NCBI GenBank assembly: GCA_019244165.1
Contig: JAFATA010000052.1
Location: 1 to 48,417, forward strand
Source: Pseudonocardiales bacterium
GTDB lineage: Bacteria; Actinomycetota; Actinomycetes; Mycobacteriales; Pseudonocardiaceae
Direction of reading: 5' to 3'
DNA length: 48,417 bases
In this document: positions 18,015-26,561 of the stretch, in pieces
How positions within the stretch are numbered: position 1 is the stretch's first letter
How the letters are laid out: each line of letters starts with the position of its first letter
Position numbers and translations under genes: made by a program
The notes under the pieces: generated by a model
What the model was told of the DNA's origin: nothing
The model's database searches: none
What the model saw: only the letters and a program-made list of their open reading frames with translations

Positions 18015-18830
18015 ATGAGCACCGCGGAACCTGGGCTGGTCGAGATCCCCCAGTTGCTTCACGAGTTCCGGCAGCAGCTGTTTAGGACCCAGCTGCCCGA
18101 CACGCATCCGGCGTCGTTCGCCGCCACCACGGCACCGCTGATCACCCGGGTCGACCAGGCCAGCCTGGACGCCTCGGCGCAGGCCGCGTTCCTCGCGGCA
18201 TACAACACGCTGAACAGCCAGGGCTGGTTGGGGCCCTTCGTAGCCATCCACGCGGATATGTCGCACCGGATGCACCATTCCATGGGGTTTGTCGGCGCGC
18301 AGCGGTTCCTGCCGTGGCACCGGGTGTATCTGCACGTCCTGGAACAGCATTTGCAGTCTCTCAACCCGGCGGTGAGCATCCCCTATTGGGATTGGAGCAC
18401 CGTGCACGCCATCCCGTCCTGGCTCCAGGGTCCGGAGGGAATGCCGACCGTCACCAACGTGAATGGCAACAACATCACGGTGGTGCGCAGCCCCGATGAC
18501 CCAAACCAGCTGCCCAGCCCCGAAGACGTGCAGAACATCCTGGGCGATCCCGACTTCACCACGTTCGAAAACGACCTGGAGACGGCGCACGACGGGGTGC
18601 ACGCCTGGGTGGGAGGCATCATGGCGATCATCCCCACCGCTCCCGCTGATCCCCTTTTCTGGATGCACCATGCCAACGTGGATCGCATCTGGACGTCGTG
18701 GCAGCGCAACAACCCCGGTGAAAACCCGTCCCTGAACCCACCTGATGACACGCTCGACCCGTGGACGGACACCGAACTGAAGACCCGACAAGTCTCCAAC
18801 TACGGCTACCAGTACGACGCATTGCCCTAG
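18015..18830 (+). CDS. Tyrosinase-type copper oxidase
   Basis: The 271-residue protein carries both type 3 copper sites. CuA includes HADMSHRMHHSM near 78 and FLPWHRVYLHVLEQ near 97. CuB includes HDGVHAWVGG near 191 and DPLFWMHHANVDRIW near 211. Such enzymes hydroxylate phenols and oxidise catechols to quinones. No export signal is seen, and no gene for a MelC1-like copper chaperone lies beside it, although Streptomyces melanin tyrosinases need one. ATG 18015 is chosen, and an in-frame GTG at 17988 is possible. It ends in a 4-base tail-to-tail overlap with a marR gene. Confidence 0.9.
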   Translation: MSTAEPGLVEIPQLLHEFRQQLFRTQLPDTHPASFAATTAPLITRVDQASLDASAQAAFLAAYNTLNSQGWLGPFVAIHADMSHRMHHSMGFVGAQRFLPWHRVYLHVLEQHLQSLNPAVSIPYWDWSTVHAIPSWLQGPEGMPTVTNVNGNNITVVRSPDDPNQLPSPEDVQNILGDPDFTTFENDLETAHDGVHAWVGGIMAIIPTAPADPLFWMHHANVDRIWTSWQRNNPGENPSLNPPDDTLDPWTDTELKTRQVSNYGYQYDALP

Positions 18831-19297
18831 TCGGCGCAGGGGTCGTGTTTCAGACGGGCCAGCACTCGTGTGGCAATGGTGTGCAGGGCGTTGACCTCTT
18901 CGGTGGTGAGCTGGTCGAAGACCAGGCTGCGGACGGTATTCACGTGGCGTGGCGCGGCATGCTCGATGGCCTGGCAGCCGTGGGGGGTGAGCACGATGAA
19001 GGCGCCGCGGGCGTCGTCGGGGCAGTCCTGGCGCGCGACGAGCCCACGCCGTTGCATGCGGGCGAGGTGGTGTGACAACCGGCTCTTCTCCCACTGCAGG
19101 GCCTGGGCCAGCTCCAGCACCCGCACCCGCTCCTCGGGTCGGTCGCTGAGTTCGACCAGCACGGCGAAGTCGGCCAGGGACAGCCCGGAGTCGGCCTGCA
19201 TCTGCCGGTGCAGCCGGGCGGTGAGCTGGGTGTTCATCGCTAGGTAGCTGCGCCAGGCGCGCTGCTGATGCTCGTCAAGCCAACGGGGTTCGGTCAC
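18827..19297 (-). CDS. MarR-family transcriptional regulator
   Basis: The protein has about 156 residues with the winged-helix layout of MarR: SLADFAVLVELSDRPEERVR, the recognition helix region WEKSRLSHHLARMQRRGLVAR, the wing DDARGAFIVLTPHGCQ and a C-terminal dimer helix. GTG 19297 gives a start like that of other family members; an ATG at 19309 is also in frame. It is divergent from the pirin gene, with a broken yceI gene between. In actinobacteria this MarR type commonly sits beside yceI and pirin genes, so it probably represses that unit. It also overlaps the tyrosinase gene tail to tail. Confidence 0.9.
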   Translation of the reverse strand: MTEPRWLDEHQQRAWRSYLAMNTQLTARLHRQMQADSGLSLADFAVLVELSDRPEERVRVLELAQALQWEKSRLSHHLARMQRRGLVARQDCPDDARGAFIVLTPHGCQAIEHAAPRHVNTVRSLVFDQLTTEEVNALHTIATRVLARLKHDPCAD

Positions 19298-19339
19298 CCA
19301 CCCGAGCATACGGGAATAGTTGACACGTCATCTTGGTTG

Positions 19340-19491
19340 CTCCAGGACGTGGACCACCTGCGCGGCAACGACTTCCTGCAGATGGACAAGTACCCGCCAT
19401 CACGTGGAACGCCGCTTGGGAAACCGGTGGGGTGCTGGTGGGCGACAAAATCGTGCTGGAGTTCGACGTCTCGGCGGTCAAGCAAGCCTGA
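19340..19491 (+). pseudogene. Internally deleted yceI remnant
   Basis: One frame gives DHLRGNDFLQMDKYP, the early-middle block of YceI lipid-binding proteins. After a frame change at about 19396 a second gives ITWNAAWETGGVLVGDKI and VLEFDVSAVKQA followed by TGA at 19489-19491, which is the YceI C-terminus. The segment normally between these blocks is missing and the N-terminus is gone. It sits where an intact yceI is expected between divergent marR and pirin genes. Confidence 0.75.
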
Positions 19492-19537
19492 CGAGGCCAA
19501 CGTACCCATGCTCGGCTAGCCGAGGGAGGACCATACG

Positions 19538-20302
19538 ATGAGCACGACCGAGCCCCGCCCCCAGGTGGATATCCGCCGGGCGAGCGAGCGCTTCACCACC
19601 CGGCTCGACTGGCTGGACTCGAAGCATTCGTTCTCCTTCGGGCGCCACTACGACCCCGCCAACACCCACCACGGGCTGCTGCTGGTCAACAACGACGACC
19701 TCGTCCAGCCGGGCACCGGGTTCGAGACCCATCCCCACCGGGACATGGAGATCGTCACCTGGGTGTTGCGGGGATCCCTGGTGCATCAGGACTCCACGGG
19801 GCGTTCTGGGGTGATCTACCCAGGATTGGCGCAGCGGATGAGCGCGGGCACCGGGATCCTGCACTCGGAGAAGAACGACTCCTGGCGACTGGCTGGCGAG
19901 CGGCACCGTGAGCCAGTGCACTTCGTGCAGATGTGGGTGGTGCCCGACGAGGCCGGCATCACACCGGGCTATGAGCAGCTGGAGATCGAGCATGAACTGT
20001 TGGCCGGCGCCCTGGTGCCGGTTGCCTCCGGGATGCCTGCACACCGCGGGCAGTCAGCGATCCGCATCCACAACCGCTACGCCGCGCTGCACGCCGCCCG
20101 CTTGCAACCCGGCCAGCGTGTGCAACTGCCCGAGGCCCCGCTGCTGCACCTGTTTGTCCCGCGTGGCAGCGTCGCCGCCGAGGGCGCCGGTGCGTTGGTG
20201 GCCGGGGACGCGGTGCGCTTCACTGCCACTGGTGGCCACCAGGTCACGGCCACCGAACCCGCCGAAATCCTCGTCTGGGAAATGCACGCCACCCTCAACT
20301 GA
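19538..20302 (+). CDS. Pirin-family protein
   Basis: The 254-residue bicupin protein has the metal-binding pattern of pirins: FGRHYDPANTHHG, then ETHPHRDMEIVTWVLRG with the His ligands, and the HSEKND segment that supplies the glutamate. Pirins bind iron in the first cupin and some act as quercetinases or redox sensors; the substrate here is unknown. A GGGAGG box lies ten bases before ATG 19538. It is divergent from marR and probably under its control. Confidence 0.92.
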   Translation: MSTTEPRPQVDIRRASERFTTRLDWLDSKHSFSFGRHYDPANTHHGLLLVNNDDLVQPGTGFETHPHRDMEIVTWVLRGSLVHQDSTGRSGVIYPGLAQRMSAGTGILHSEKNDSWRLAGERHREPVHFVQMWVVPDEAGITPGYEQLEIEHELLAGALVPVASGMPAHRGQSAIRIHNRYAALHAARLQPGQRVQLPEAPLLHLFVPRGSVAAEGAGALVAGDAVRFTATGGHQVTATEPAEILVWEMHATLN

Positions 20303-20323
20303 CCACACCTTCGGAGCCACCGC

Positions 20324-21250
20324 ATGAGCCATCCCCTGTTCCCCGAGATGCCCTACCTCTCCTGGCGCGACACGCTGGCCACTGTGCACCGGTTCGCCCA
20401 ACTGGTCGGCAAGGTCCGGCTTGCGGCCAGCCCACGACGTAACCACTGGTGGAACGTCCCATTCCACCTCACCGGCCGCGGTATCACCACCCGCCCCATG
20501 GGCCGGGACCCGATCTTCGCCATCGACTTCGACTTCCTTGACCACCGCCTCGACATCGCCACCGTCGAGGGCGTGCGGTACTCGTTCGCGCTGCCCGGGC
20601 TGTCCGTCGCCGAGTTCACCGCCCAGCTCACCCACGGCCTCGCCGCGGCCGGGGTGGACGTGACCGTCCCGCAGCCCCACCCGTTCGACCTGCCCGACGC
20701 GCACCGGTCCTTCGCCCAAGACACCGAGCACCACACCTACGACACCGCCGCTGTCACCCGCTACTGGCGGGTGCTGAGCCAGGTCAACCTGCTGCTCGAG
20801 GAGTTCGCCGGGCGCTGGTCGGGCAAGACCAGCCCGGTCCACCACTTCTGGCACACCTTCGACATCGCGCTCACCCGCTTCAGCGACACCCCCGTCAAGC
20901 ATCCCCCGACCACCGACCCGGTCACCCGCGAGGCCTATTCCCGGGAGGTCATCAGCTTCGGATTCTGGTTCGGCGACGACACCTTCCCCGAACCAGCGTT
21001 CTACTCCTACACCACGCCCGAACCCGATGGCCTCACCAAGGAACCCCTCCAGCCCAAAACCGCGAGCTGGACCGAACGCCACGGCAGCCACCTCGCGGTC
21101 CTGCGCTACGACGACATCCGGTCACTGCCCGACCCGCACGGCACCGTCCTCGACTTCTACGAAAGCGCCTACCAAGCCGGCGCCCGCCGTGCCGGCTGGG
21201 ACCGCGCCCGGTACGCCACCCGCGCCGGCGCCACCGACCCCTACGCCTGA
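20324..21250 (+). CDS. DUF5996-family protein
   Basis: The 308-residue protein starts MSHPLFPEMPYLSWRDT and contains NHWWNVPFHLTGRG, AIDFDFLDHRL, SPVHHFWHTFDIALTRFSDT and SFGFWFGDDTFPEPAFYSY. This is the DUF5996 pattern. No membrane span or signal is seen, and the function is unknown. It starts 21 bases after the pirin stop and is probably cotranscribed with it. Clusters of His, Trp and Asp suggest a possible metal or small-ligand site, but nothing more specific can be said. Confidence 0.85.
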   Translation: MSHPLFPEMPYLSWRDTLATVHRFAQLVGKVRLAASPRRNHWWNVPFHLTGRGITTRPMGRDPIFAIDFDFLDHRLDIATVEGVRYSFALPGLSVAEFTAQLTHGLAAAGVDVTVPQPHPFDLPDAHRSFAQDTEHHTYDTAAVTRYWRVLSQVNLLLEEFAGRWSGKTSPVHHFWHTFDIALTRFSDTPVKHPPTTDPVTREAYSREVISFGFWFGDDTFPEPAFYSYTTPEPDGLTKEPLQPKTASWTERHGSHLAVLRYDDIRSLPDPHGTVLDFYESAYQAGARRAGWDRARYATRAGATDPYA

Positions 21251-21307
21251 GCCCCCACCCCAGAACGATCCTGACGCGGTGGGAAAGCATCCTCAGCTTC
21301 CCTTGTT

Positions 21308-21367
21308 GCCGAGTTCGACTCCAGGGCTGTGGGGGGCCCGACTTAATGCCCTCACGTCGAACTCGGC
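21308..21367. repeat. Long inverted repeat after the DUF5996 gene
   Basis: Perfect 12-base arms GCCGAGTTCGAC (21308-21319) and GTCGAACTCGGC (21356-21367) can pair. An inner pair AGGGC/GCCCT in the 36-base loop would stabilise the stem. It lies about 58 bases after the DUF5996 stop, so a terminator is the simplest reading. Confidence 0.5.
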
Positions 21368-21441
21368 GACACGACGGCGAGGTGTACCAAGATCTAACGT
21401 GGTGGCACCCGCGATTCGCCCCGACGGATTTACGGAAGTAA

Positions 21442-21620
21442 CCGCTAACACTGCAACGGCACTCCCGTGCTGTCTGGCTACCGACATAAGGGCTGATCAC
21501 GATTTGGGTGTCATAGGCGACAGCATGTGTCGTTCAACGCACACAAAGCGTGATCACCGTGTCCCTGCCGCGGGATGTCGGGCGCCTGCGTCCGGCAAGT
21601 GCCGTTGCAGTGCTAAGCGG
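21442..21620. mobile_element. MITE-like element with terminal inverted repeats
   Basis: The left end is CCGCTAACACTGCAACGGCAC (21442-21462, 21 bases, last base omitted from comparison), and the right end reads CCGCTTAGCACTGCAACGGC on the other strand (to 21620). About 45-52 bases inside each end a second inverted pair TGATCACG(A/C)TTT occurs (21494 and, reversed, about 21559). No gene fits inside. Two nested inverted repeats over 179 bases suggest a small non-autonomous element. The rest of the 518-base gap (21251-21768) shows only the hairpin listed separately. Confidence 0.55.
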
Positions 21621-21768
21621 GTGGCTAAATTCACGGGCAGATGATCAGGCGGATCGATACAGTTCACCGGGAGCGCCGGTAGTCCGGGACTTCGTGATTT
21701 TGGTCATGAGCGTAGGAGGCTGCGACGCTCAGCGGCAGTGAGAGGGGACTGATGCGCGGAGAAGAGCG

Positions 21769-23877
21769 GTGAGCACGGCGCAAGTGTCCGTGCGCAGGGC
21801 GGTGCCTTACCCGGATCGGGGTTTCCGGCGTGACGTCGGCTTCGGGGCGCTGCTGTTCGTCTCGCTGGGGTCGATCATCGGGTCGGGATGGTTGAAGGGC
21901 GTGGCGACGGCAACCACCTCGGCTGGTGCGGCGTCAACACTGGCCTGGCCGCTAGCCAGTTTAGTGATCATATTGCTGGCCCTGGTGCACGCGGAGCTGG
22001 GCGCGGCGTACCCCCTTGCCGGAGGTACGGCGCGCTGGCCAGGGCTAGCGTTCGGCGCGCTGGGCGGGTTCACCGCGGGCTGGGTGGCCTGGCTTCAGGC
22101 TGTGACGGTCGCCCCGATCGAGGTCGAGGCCTCGCTGAGCTACCTGGAGTCCCACTGGCATGGGCTGGTCAACAACACCGGTGCGCTCACCCACACCGGC
22201 CTCGGGGTGGCCACAGCGTTGATGTTGCTATTCACCGTCATCAACGTTCTCGGGGTGCGGTGGTGGGCGAGGAGCAACCAGTTCGTCGTGCTCGTGAAGA
22301 TCGCGGTACCGCTCCTGACCTTCCTGGTGTTGATCACGGTGTCGTTCCGGTGGTCGAACTTCACCAGCGGTGGCGGTTTTGCCCCCCATGGCGTTCACGG
22401 GATCCTCGCGGCACTGCCCGCGGGAGTGGTGTTCGCGCTGCAGGGCTTTGAACAAGCGGCGCAGATCGGGAGCGAGGCACGCGACCCGCGACGCAACATC
22501 CCTCGGGCCGTGATCGGCTCGGTGATCGTGGGCACCGTACTGTATTTCCTGTTGCAGTTCGCCTTCATCGGCGCGCTGAACCCCGGCAAACTCGCCCACG
22601 GATCGGGCAACGTGAACGTTGCGCCGTATGTGGCATTGACCACCGGTCTCAGTCTGGGCTGGTTGGCCAAAATTTCGATTATCGATGCTTTTGTCTCGCC
22701 GGCCGACGCCGGCCTGGTCTATCTGGGCGCCTCCGCCCGGCTGTCCTACGCGTTAGGCAACGCCGGTTACGTCCCTCGGGGTATCAGCCGGCTCAGCAGC
22801 CGCGGTGTCCCCCTCACCTCGATCATCCTGGCCTTCGTGGTGGGTCTGATCTGCTTTCTGCCCTTCCCAAGCTGGTATAGCCTGGTCCGTCTGGTCACCG
22901 ACGTAACAGTGATCATGTATGCGTTCGCGCCGATTACCTTGCTGGCCCTGCGCAAGGCCGATCCGCACCGTGCTCGCCCGTACCGGCTGCCGGCCGCCTC
23001 GCTCTGGGCGCCGCTGGCCTTCGTTGCCGCCAACGAGGTCATCTATTGGACGTCCTGGACCATCGTGGCGAAGCTCATGCTGGCCATCGCTGCCGGCTAC
23101 GTGGTGTTCGGAGTCTCCTACGCGCTGGACCGCCCGGTTGAACGCCCGCCCCTGCAACCACGGTCGCTGATGTGGGTCCTTCCTTGGTTCGTCGGCCTGA
23201 CAGTGATCTCCTACCTCGGGCAGTACGACGGGACGAAGCTCATCCCGGAGTGGGTCGACCTGGGCGTGGTCGCCGCGTTCAGCCTGGTGATCTGCTACGT
23301 CGCAGTCCGGCTCAGACTGCCCAGTTACTCCGTGGCCCCCGCGTTATCGTCACGGGATCACCCCTTTCCCGGCGCGGTGGTCCGTCAGTTGAGCTACGGC
23401 GAGAGCGAGCTTGCGGTACTGGATGCCTCAGCCGAGGTCATCGCTGCCAATTGGACGGCGACGGTGGGGCCCGCCCTCTTCGTGTCCGCAACAGATCGCA
23501 TGTTTGGTCTCGATGACAACACGCGAGTGATCCTGTCGACCACGTCAGACCCGGAGATGCAGCGGACGACGATGTCGGGTCTGCGCGAGAGGCTGGGCGA
23601 CAGGACCTTCGACACGGCCTGCGAGTTCGTCCGCCTGGACCTGTCGGAAACGCAGAGCGCCTTCTGGGAACGGCTGCCCGATGAGGATCTGACCATCGTG
23701 GGGTTCGGTGACCACACCAGCACCTGCACCGAAGACACGGAAGGACTGGTCAGGAGCTTGCTCACCGTGACCGCCACACCCGCAGTCAATCCCGATGAGG
23801 TCCTCAGCTCGTTCCGGGCGCTGGCGCAACAGTACGCCAATCGTGAACATACCCACCGCACGGGAGTACCTGAATGA
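21769..23877 (+). CDS. APC-superfamily amino acid permease with C-terminal extension
   Basis: This 702-residue membrane protein starts from GTG 21769. The first part has about 12 hydrophobic spans (about 20-530) with the APC hallmark GALLFVSLGSIIGSGWLKG in the first span. A GFEQAAQIGSEARDPRRNIPRA loop and a SPADAGLVYLGASARL segment follow, as in amino acid-polyamine transporters. About 170 residues after the last span form a soluble domain (from about 530) with repeated strand-like segments, which is not usual for the family. The next two genes overlap it in sequence, so they may act with this transporter. The substrate is unknown. Confidence 0.88.
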   Translation: MSTAQVSVRRAVPYPDRGFRRDVGFGALLFVSLGSIIGSGWLKGVATATTSAGAASTLAWPLASLVIILLALVHAELGAAYPLAGGTARWPGLAFGALGGFTAGWVAWLQAVTVAPIEVEASLSYLESHWHGLVNNTGALTHTGLGVATALMLLFTVINVLGVRWWARSNQFVVLVKIAVPLLTFLVLITVSFRWSNFTSGGGFAPHGVHGILAALPAGVVFALQGFEQAAQIGSEARDPRRNIPRAVIGSVIVGTVLYFLLQFAFIGALNPGKLAHGSGNVNVAPYVALTTGLSLGWLAKISIIDAFVSPADAGLVYLGASARLSYALGNAGYVPRGISRLSSRGVPLTSIILAFVVGLICFLPFPSWYSLVRLVTDVTVIMYAFAPITLLALRKADPHRARPYRLPAASLWAPLAFVAANEVIYWTSWTIVAKLMLAIAAGYVVFGVSYALDRPVERPPLQPRSLMWVLPWFVGLTVISYLGQYDGTKLIPEWVDLGVVAAFSLVICYVAVRLRLPSYSVAPALSSRDHPFPGAVVRQLSYGESELAVLDASAEVIAANWTATVGPALFVSATDRMFGLDDNTRVILSTTSDPEMQRTTMSGLRERLGDRTFDTACEFVRLDLSETQSAFWERLPDEDLTIVGFGDHTSTCTEDTEGLVRSLLTVTATPAVNPDEVLSSFRALAQQYANREHTHRTGVPE

Positions 23878-24281
23878 GCTGCAATGACATAGCCCGAACG
23901 ACTCTACGCACGCTGGAGATCAGGAGTCTTGTCAAGACTAAGGCAGGCGGGTGCAAAGTCAATGCCCAGGTTTCGGCCAGCCATGACATCGAGATCAAGA
24001 ACGTGGGCGGGAGGTCGTACAGCGTGGACATCCACGGTGAGTGTGAGACCCCGTGCGTCCGGTACCGAGGAACTGACGGACTCCCGCAGAAATCCTGGGA
24101 TCGCACTGTGCTCGTCCAGTCCTATCCCGGCGCTGGCGCACCACCTGTGCGGGTGGTCGCGAGTAAGCCTCTCATGAGTCTCTGTGCCGCGCGGGCTGAA
24201 AGCATCAGGACCGACCTCTGTTGGGTTTGGGCGATGTCATGCCGGAGGGAGTCGCTCGGCGCGCAGGTCGATACTCTGTGA
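23874..24281 (+). CDS. Hypothetical protein in the permease operon
   Basis: The start ATG at 23874 overlaps the permease stop by four bases. The 135-residue product has seven cysteines, and no signal peptide or membrane span. Its middle resembles short beta strands (ASHDIEIKNVGGRSYSVDIHGE). I do not recognise the family. The tail from about residue 95 is compositionally different, so an error or late frameshift is possible. The overlap at both ends (GTGA with the next gene) argues that it is translated. Confidence 0.55.
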   Translation: MSCNDIARTTLRTLEIRSLVKTKAGGCKVNAQVSASHDIEIKNVGGRSYSVDIHGECETPCVRYRGTDGLPQKSWDRTVLVQSYPGAGAPPVRVVASKPLMSLCAARAESIRTDLCWVWAMSCRRESLGAQVDTL

Positions 24282-24781
24282 CCATCACGCCCACCGCGGA
24301 CCTCGTTGCCAACGACTGGACTGCCCTGTCGGCGGCGGCCGTCCCGTTCCTCGCTGCGATTGCGTTGTTCCTGATCTCCCCGCTGCTCACGGCGAAGGTC
24401 AAAGTCGCGGTCCTCACCCAGATCGCGGAAGAAGCCTGGCACCTCAACGTGCCTGAGGACAAGACTCCTCCCCAGCTGACCCGCGAATCCGTCGATGCCT
24501 ACATCGAGTACGCGATGGACGCAGTCCAGATCGTTCCACTCACTTTGCTGCCGGTGACCGGCGGGGTGTTCGCCATCGCAGCCCACGTCCCGGGCCCGAT
24601 CGCTCTAGGATATCTGAGCATCGCTATCCTCGCGGCTGTAGCAGTGGAGGCCTGGGTCTTGTCGCAACCCGCCGGTAAATACGTATCCCACCGCTTCGTC
24701 AGATATTATTCAGTAGTCACAGCAACCGGGATTGCGAGTAACCTCCTCGGCCTGGCGATGATCCTGATTTACGGTCCTTGA
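24278..24781 (+). CDS. Small multi-span membrane protein
   Basis: GTG 24278 overlaps the preceding stop as GTGA; an ATG at 24239 is an alternative start. The 167-residue protein has hydrophobic segments at about 14-40, 85-105, 108-132 and 145-165, with an acidic loop (EEAWHLNVPEDKTPPQLTRE) between the first two. No family is recognised. It is third in a tightly overlapping operon after the permease, so a role beside that transporter is likely. Confidence 0.6.
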   Translation: MTITPTADLVANDWTALSAAAVPFLAAIALFLISPLLTAKVKVAVLTQIAEEAWHLNVPEDKTPPQLTRESVDAYIEYAMDAVQIVPLTLLPVTGGVFAIAAHVPGPIALGYLSIAILAAVAVEAWVLSQPAGKYVSHRFVRYYSVVTATGIASNLLGLAMILIYGP

Positions 24782-24839
24782 TCCCACAGCAAACTCGACG
24801 GCAACGCCGGCTGCCACGCGAGAATGGAGGCATCGTTCG

Positions 24840-25305
24840 GTGCGTGAGGAGACGCGGGCTCACTATGATCGTCTGGCATCGGTCTATGACCGGAACTGGG
24901 CCTATAGCCAGGATTTTCTGGAATGGATGAGTGGGTGCATCCTCGCTCGACTGCGGGTGAGCCACGGCGATCGGGTCGTGGATGTGGGGTGTGGCACGGG
25001 ATTGTATTCGCGTCGGCTGGCGGACCAGACGGGACGCGTGGTGTGTGTTGATCCGTCGGTGCGCATGCTGGAACAGATCCCACACGACTCGCGGTTGGTG
25101 GTCGTGCGGGCGTCAGCGGAGGATCTGGCCTGCGGGTCGGTGCTGCCGCCGGGGGATCAGTTCGAGGCGATCCTCGTTAAGGAGGCGATCCATCACGCCA
25201 CAAATCGGGTAGCGGTCATCGAGGGGTTGGGGAACTGCTGGCTCCCGGTGGTCGTCTTCTGGTTGTCGTGTTGCCGACCAGTATCGAGTATCCGCTGCCC
25301 GGGCG
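24840..25305 (+). pseudogene. Frameshifted and truncated SAM methyltransferase
   Basis: GTG 24840 starts a class I methyltransferase: HYDRLASVYDRNW, then the SAM-binding motif VVDVGCGTGLYSRRLA at about residue 46 and VDPSVRMLEQI. After VIEGLG the frame is lost at a run of Gs near 25223-25232. One frame over it continues [24 protein letters not shown], the expected next block. It then stops being a methyltransferase at about 25300, where sequence of ribosomal protein L3 begins. Both a one-base frameshift and a truncating junction are present, so the enzyme is very unlikely to work. Confidence 0.8.
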
Positions 25306-25513
25306 CCATCGGTGGCTGCGCCACCCGGGCCGGGCGTTCAAGGGCCTGAAGATGGCCGGCCGGATGGGCAACGAGCGGGTCGCCAGCCAGAACCTGACGG
25401 TGCACCGCGTCGACGCCGACTTCAACCTGACCCTGATCAAGGGTGCCGTTCCCGGCCCCAAGGGCGGCCTGGTGCTGGTCAAGACCGCCGCGAAGGGTGG
25501 TGCGACGAAGTGA
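25301..25513 (+). pseudogene. rplC: 3' fragment of rplC (ribosomal protein L3)
   Basis: From about 25301 the DNA encodes IGGCAT in one frame and [19 protein letters not shown] in the next, which together match the C-terminal third of L3. One base appears lost in the CACCCGGG stretch near 25323. The fragment runs on through [17 protein letters not shown] to a stop at 25511-25513. The first two thirds of L3 are missing and replaced by methyltransferase sequence in the same open frame, so a chimeric polypeptide could in principle be read from GTG 25268. It overlaps rplD as in a normal S10 operon. Confidence 0.85.
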
Positions 25514-26199
25514 CGACGTCGGTCGACGTCCTCAAGCCCGGCGGCGGCAAGACCGGCTCGGTCGAGCTGCCCGCCGATGTCTTCGACGTCGCGGAGAACA
25601 AGGCGCTGATGCACCAGGTGGTGGTGGCCCAGCTGGCCGCCGCCCGCCCGGGCACGCACAAGGCCAAGACCCGCGGTGAGGTCAGCGGCGGTGGCAAGAA
25701 GCCGTACCGCCAGAAGGGCACCGGCCGGGCCCGCCAGGGCTCGACCCGCGTGCCGCACTACTCCGGCGGTGGGATCGTGCACGGCCTCGTGCTGAGGGAC
25801 TACGCGCAGAAGACGCCCAAGAAGATGAAGCAGGCCGCGCTGCGCGGCGCGCTCTCCGACCGGGCCCGCAACGGCCGGGTGCACGTGCTCTCGGAGATCG
25901 TCACCGGCGCGACCCCCTCGACGAAGGCGGCCATCGCGGCGGTCAGCGAGCGCCCCCGGGTGCTGGTGGTCGTCGGGCGCGACGACGAGATCGGCTGGCG
26001 GAGTCTGCGCAACCTGGCGAACGTGCAGCCGATCGCGCCCGACCAGCTCAACACCTACGACGTGCTGGTCAGCGACGACGTGGTGTTCACCTCGGCGGCC
26101 CTGGACGCCTTCCTGGCCGGCCCCGCGCGGGGTCGCTCGGCGAAGGCCTCGGCCCGCTCGAGCGAGGCCGGCGAGACAGTGACGGAGGAGAGCAAGTGA
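25510..26199 (+). CDS. rplD: Ribosomal protein L4, displaced copy
   Basis: GTG 25510 gives a full-length 229-residue L4. The exit-tunnel loop [20 protein letters not shown] at about 61-80 keeps the residues near the macrolide site in the common form. [18 protein letters not shown] and the C-terminal globular part ([25 protein letters not shown]) are intact. It overlaps the rplC remnant and the rplW start by four bases each, exactly the S10-operon arrangement, but the rest of that operon is absent here. It is therefore probably a second copy beside the normal operon elsewhere in the genome. Whether it is expressed is unknown. Confidence 0.92.
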   Translation: MTTSVDVLKPGGGKTGSVELPADVFDVAENKALMHQVVVAQLAAARPGTHKAKTRGEVSGGGKKPYRQKGTGRARQGSTRVPHYSGGGIVHGLVLRDYAQKTPKKMKQAALRGALSDRARNGRVHVLSEIVTGATPSTKAAIAAVSERPRVLVVVGRDDEIGWRSLRNLANVQPIAPDQLNTYDVLVSDDVVFTSAALDAFLAGPARGRSAKASARSSEAGETVTEESK

Positions 26200-26494
26200 T
26201 CCCCGATCCGCGCGACGTGCTGATCGCGCCGGTGGTCTCCGAGAAGAGCTACGGCCTGCTCGAGCAGCGCCAGTACACCTTCCTGGTGCCGCCGGGCGCG
26301 AACAAGACCGAGATCAAGATCGCCGTGGAGAAGGTGTTCGGGGTCCGGTCTAGAGCGTGAACACGCTCAACCTCCCCGGCAAGCGCAAGCGCAACCGGCA
26401 CGGCTACGGCAAGCGCAAGGACACCAAGCGCGCGATCGTGACGCTCACCGAGGAGAGCACCCCGATCGAGATCTTCGGCGGACCGACGAGCTAG
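26196..26494 (+). pseudogene. rplW: Frameshifted rplW (ribosomal protein L23)
   Basis: GTG 26196 overlaps the rplD stop. It encodes the first half of L23 ([20 protein letters not shown], then [18 protein letters not shown]), but meets TGA at 26358-26360. The second half, [20 protein letters not shown] and on to IEIFGG, lies one frame over and ends at TAG 26492-26494. The expected Val-Arg-Ser around the TCTAGAGC at 26350-26357 has lost one base. Joined, the two halves would be about 99 residues, the normal L23 length. Confidence 0.88.
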
Positions 26495-26561
26495 GTTCAG
26501 GAGCAGTATCCAAGATCTTTCGAGAGCGAAGGTAGGAGATCGCCCTGCCAATTACCCCCGC

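Noticed and set aside
25268..25513. Independent small gene
   Set aside because: The product is half methyltransferase remnant and half L3 tail, so it is a junction artefact of two broken genes rather than a gene of its own.
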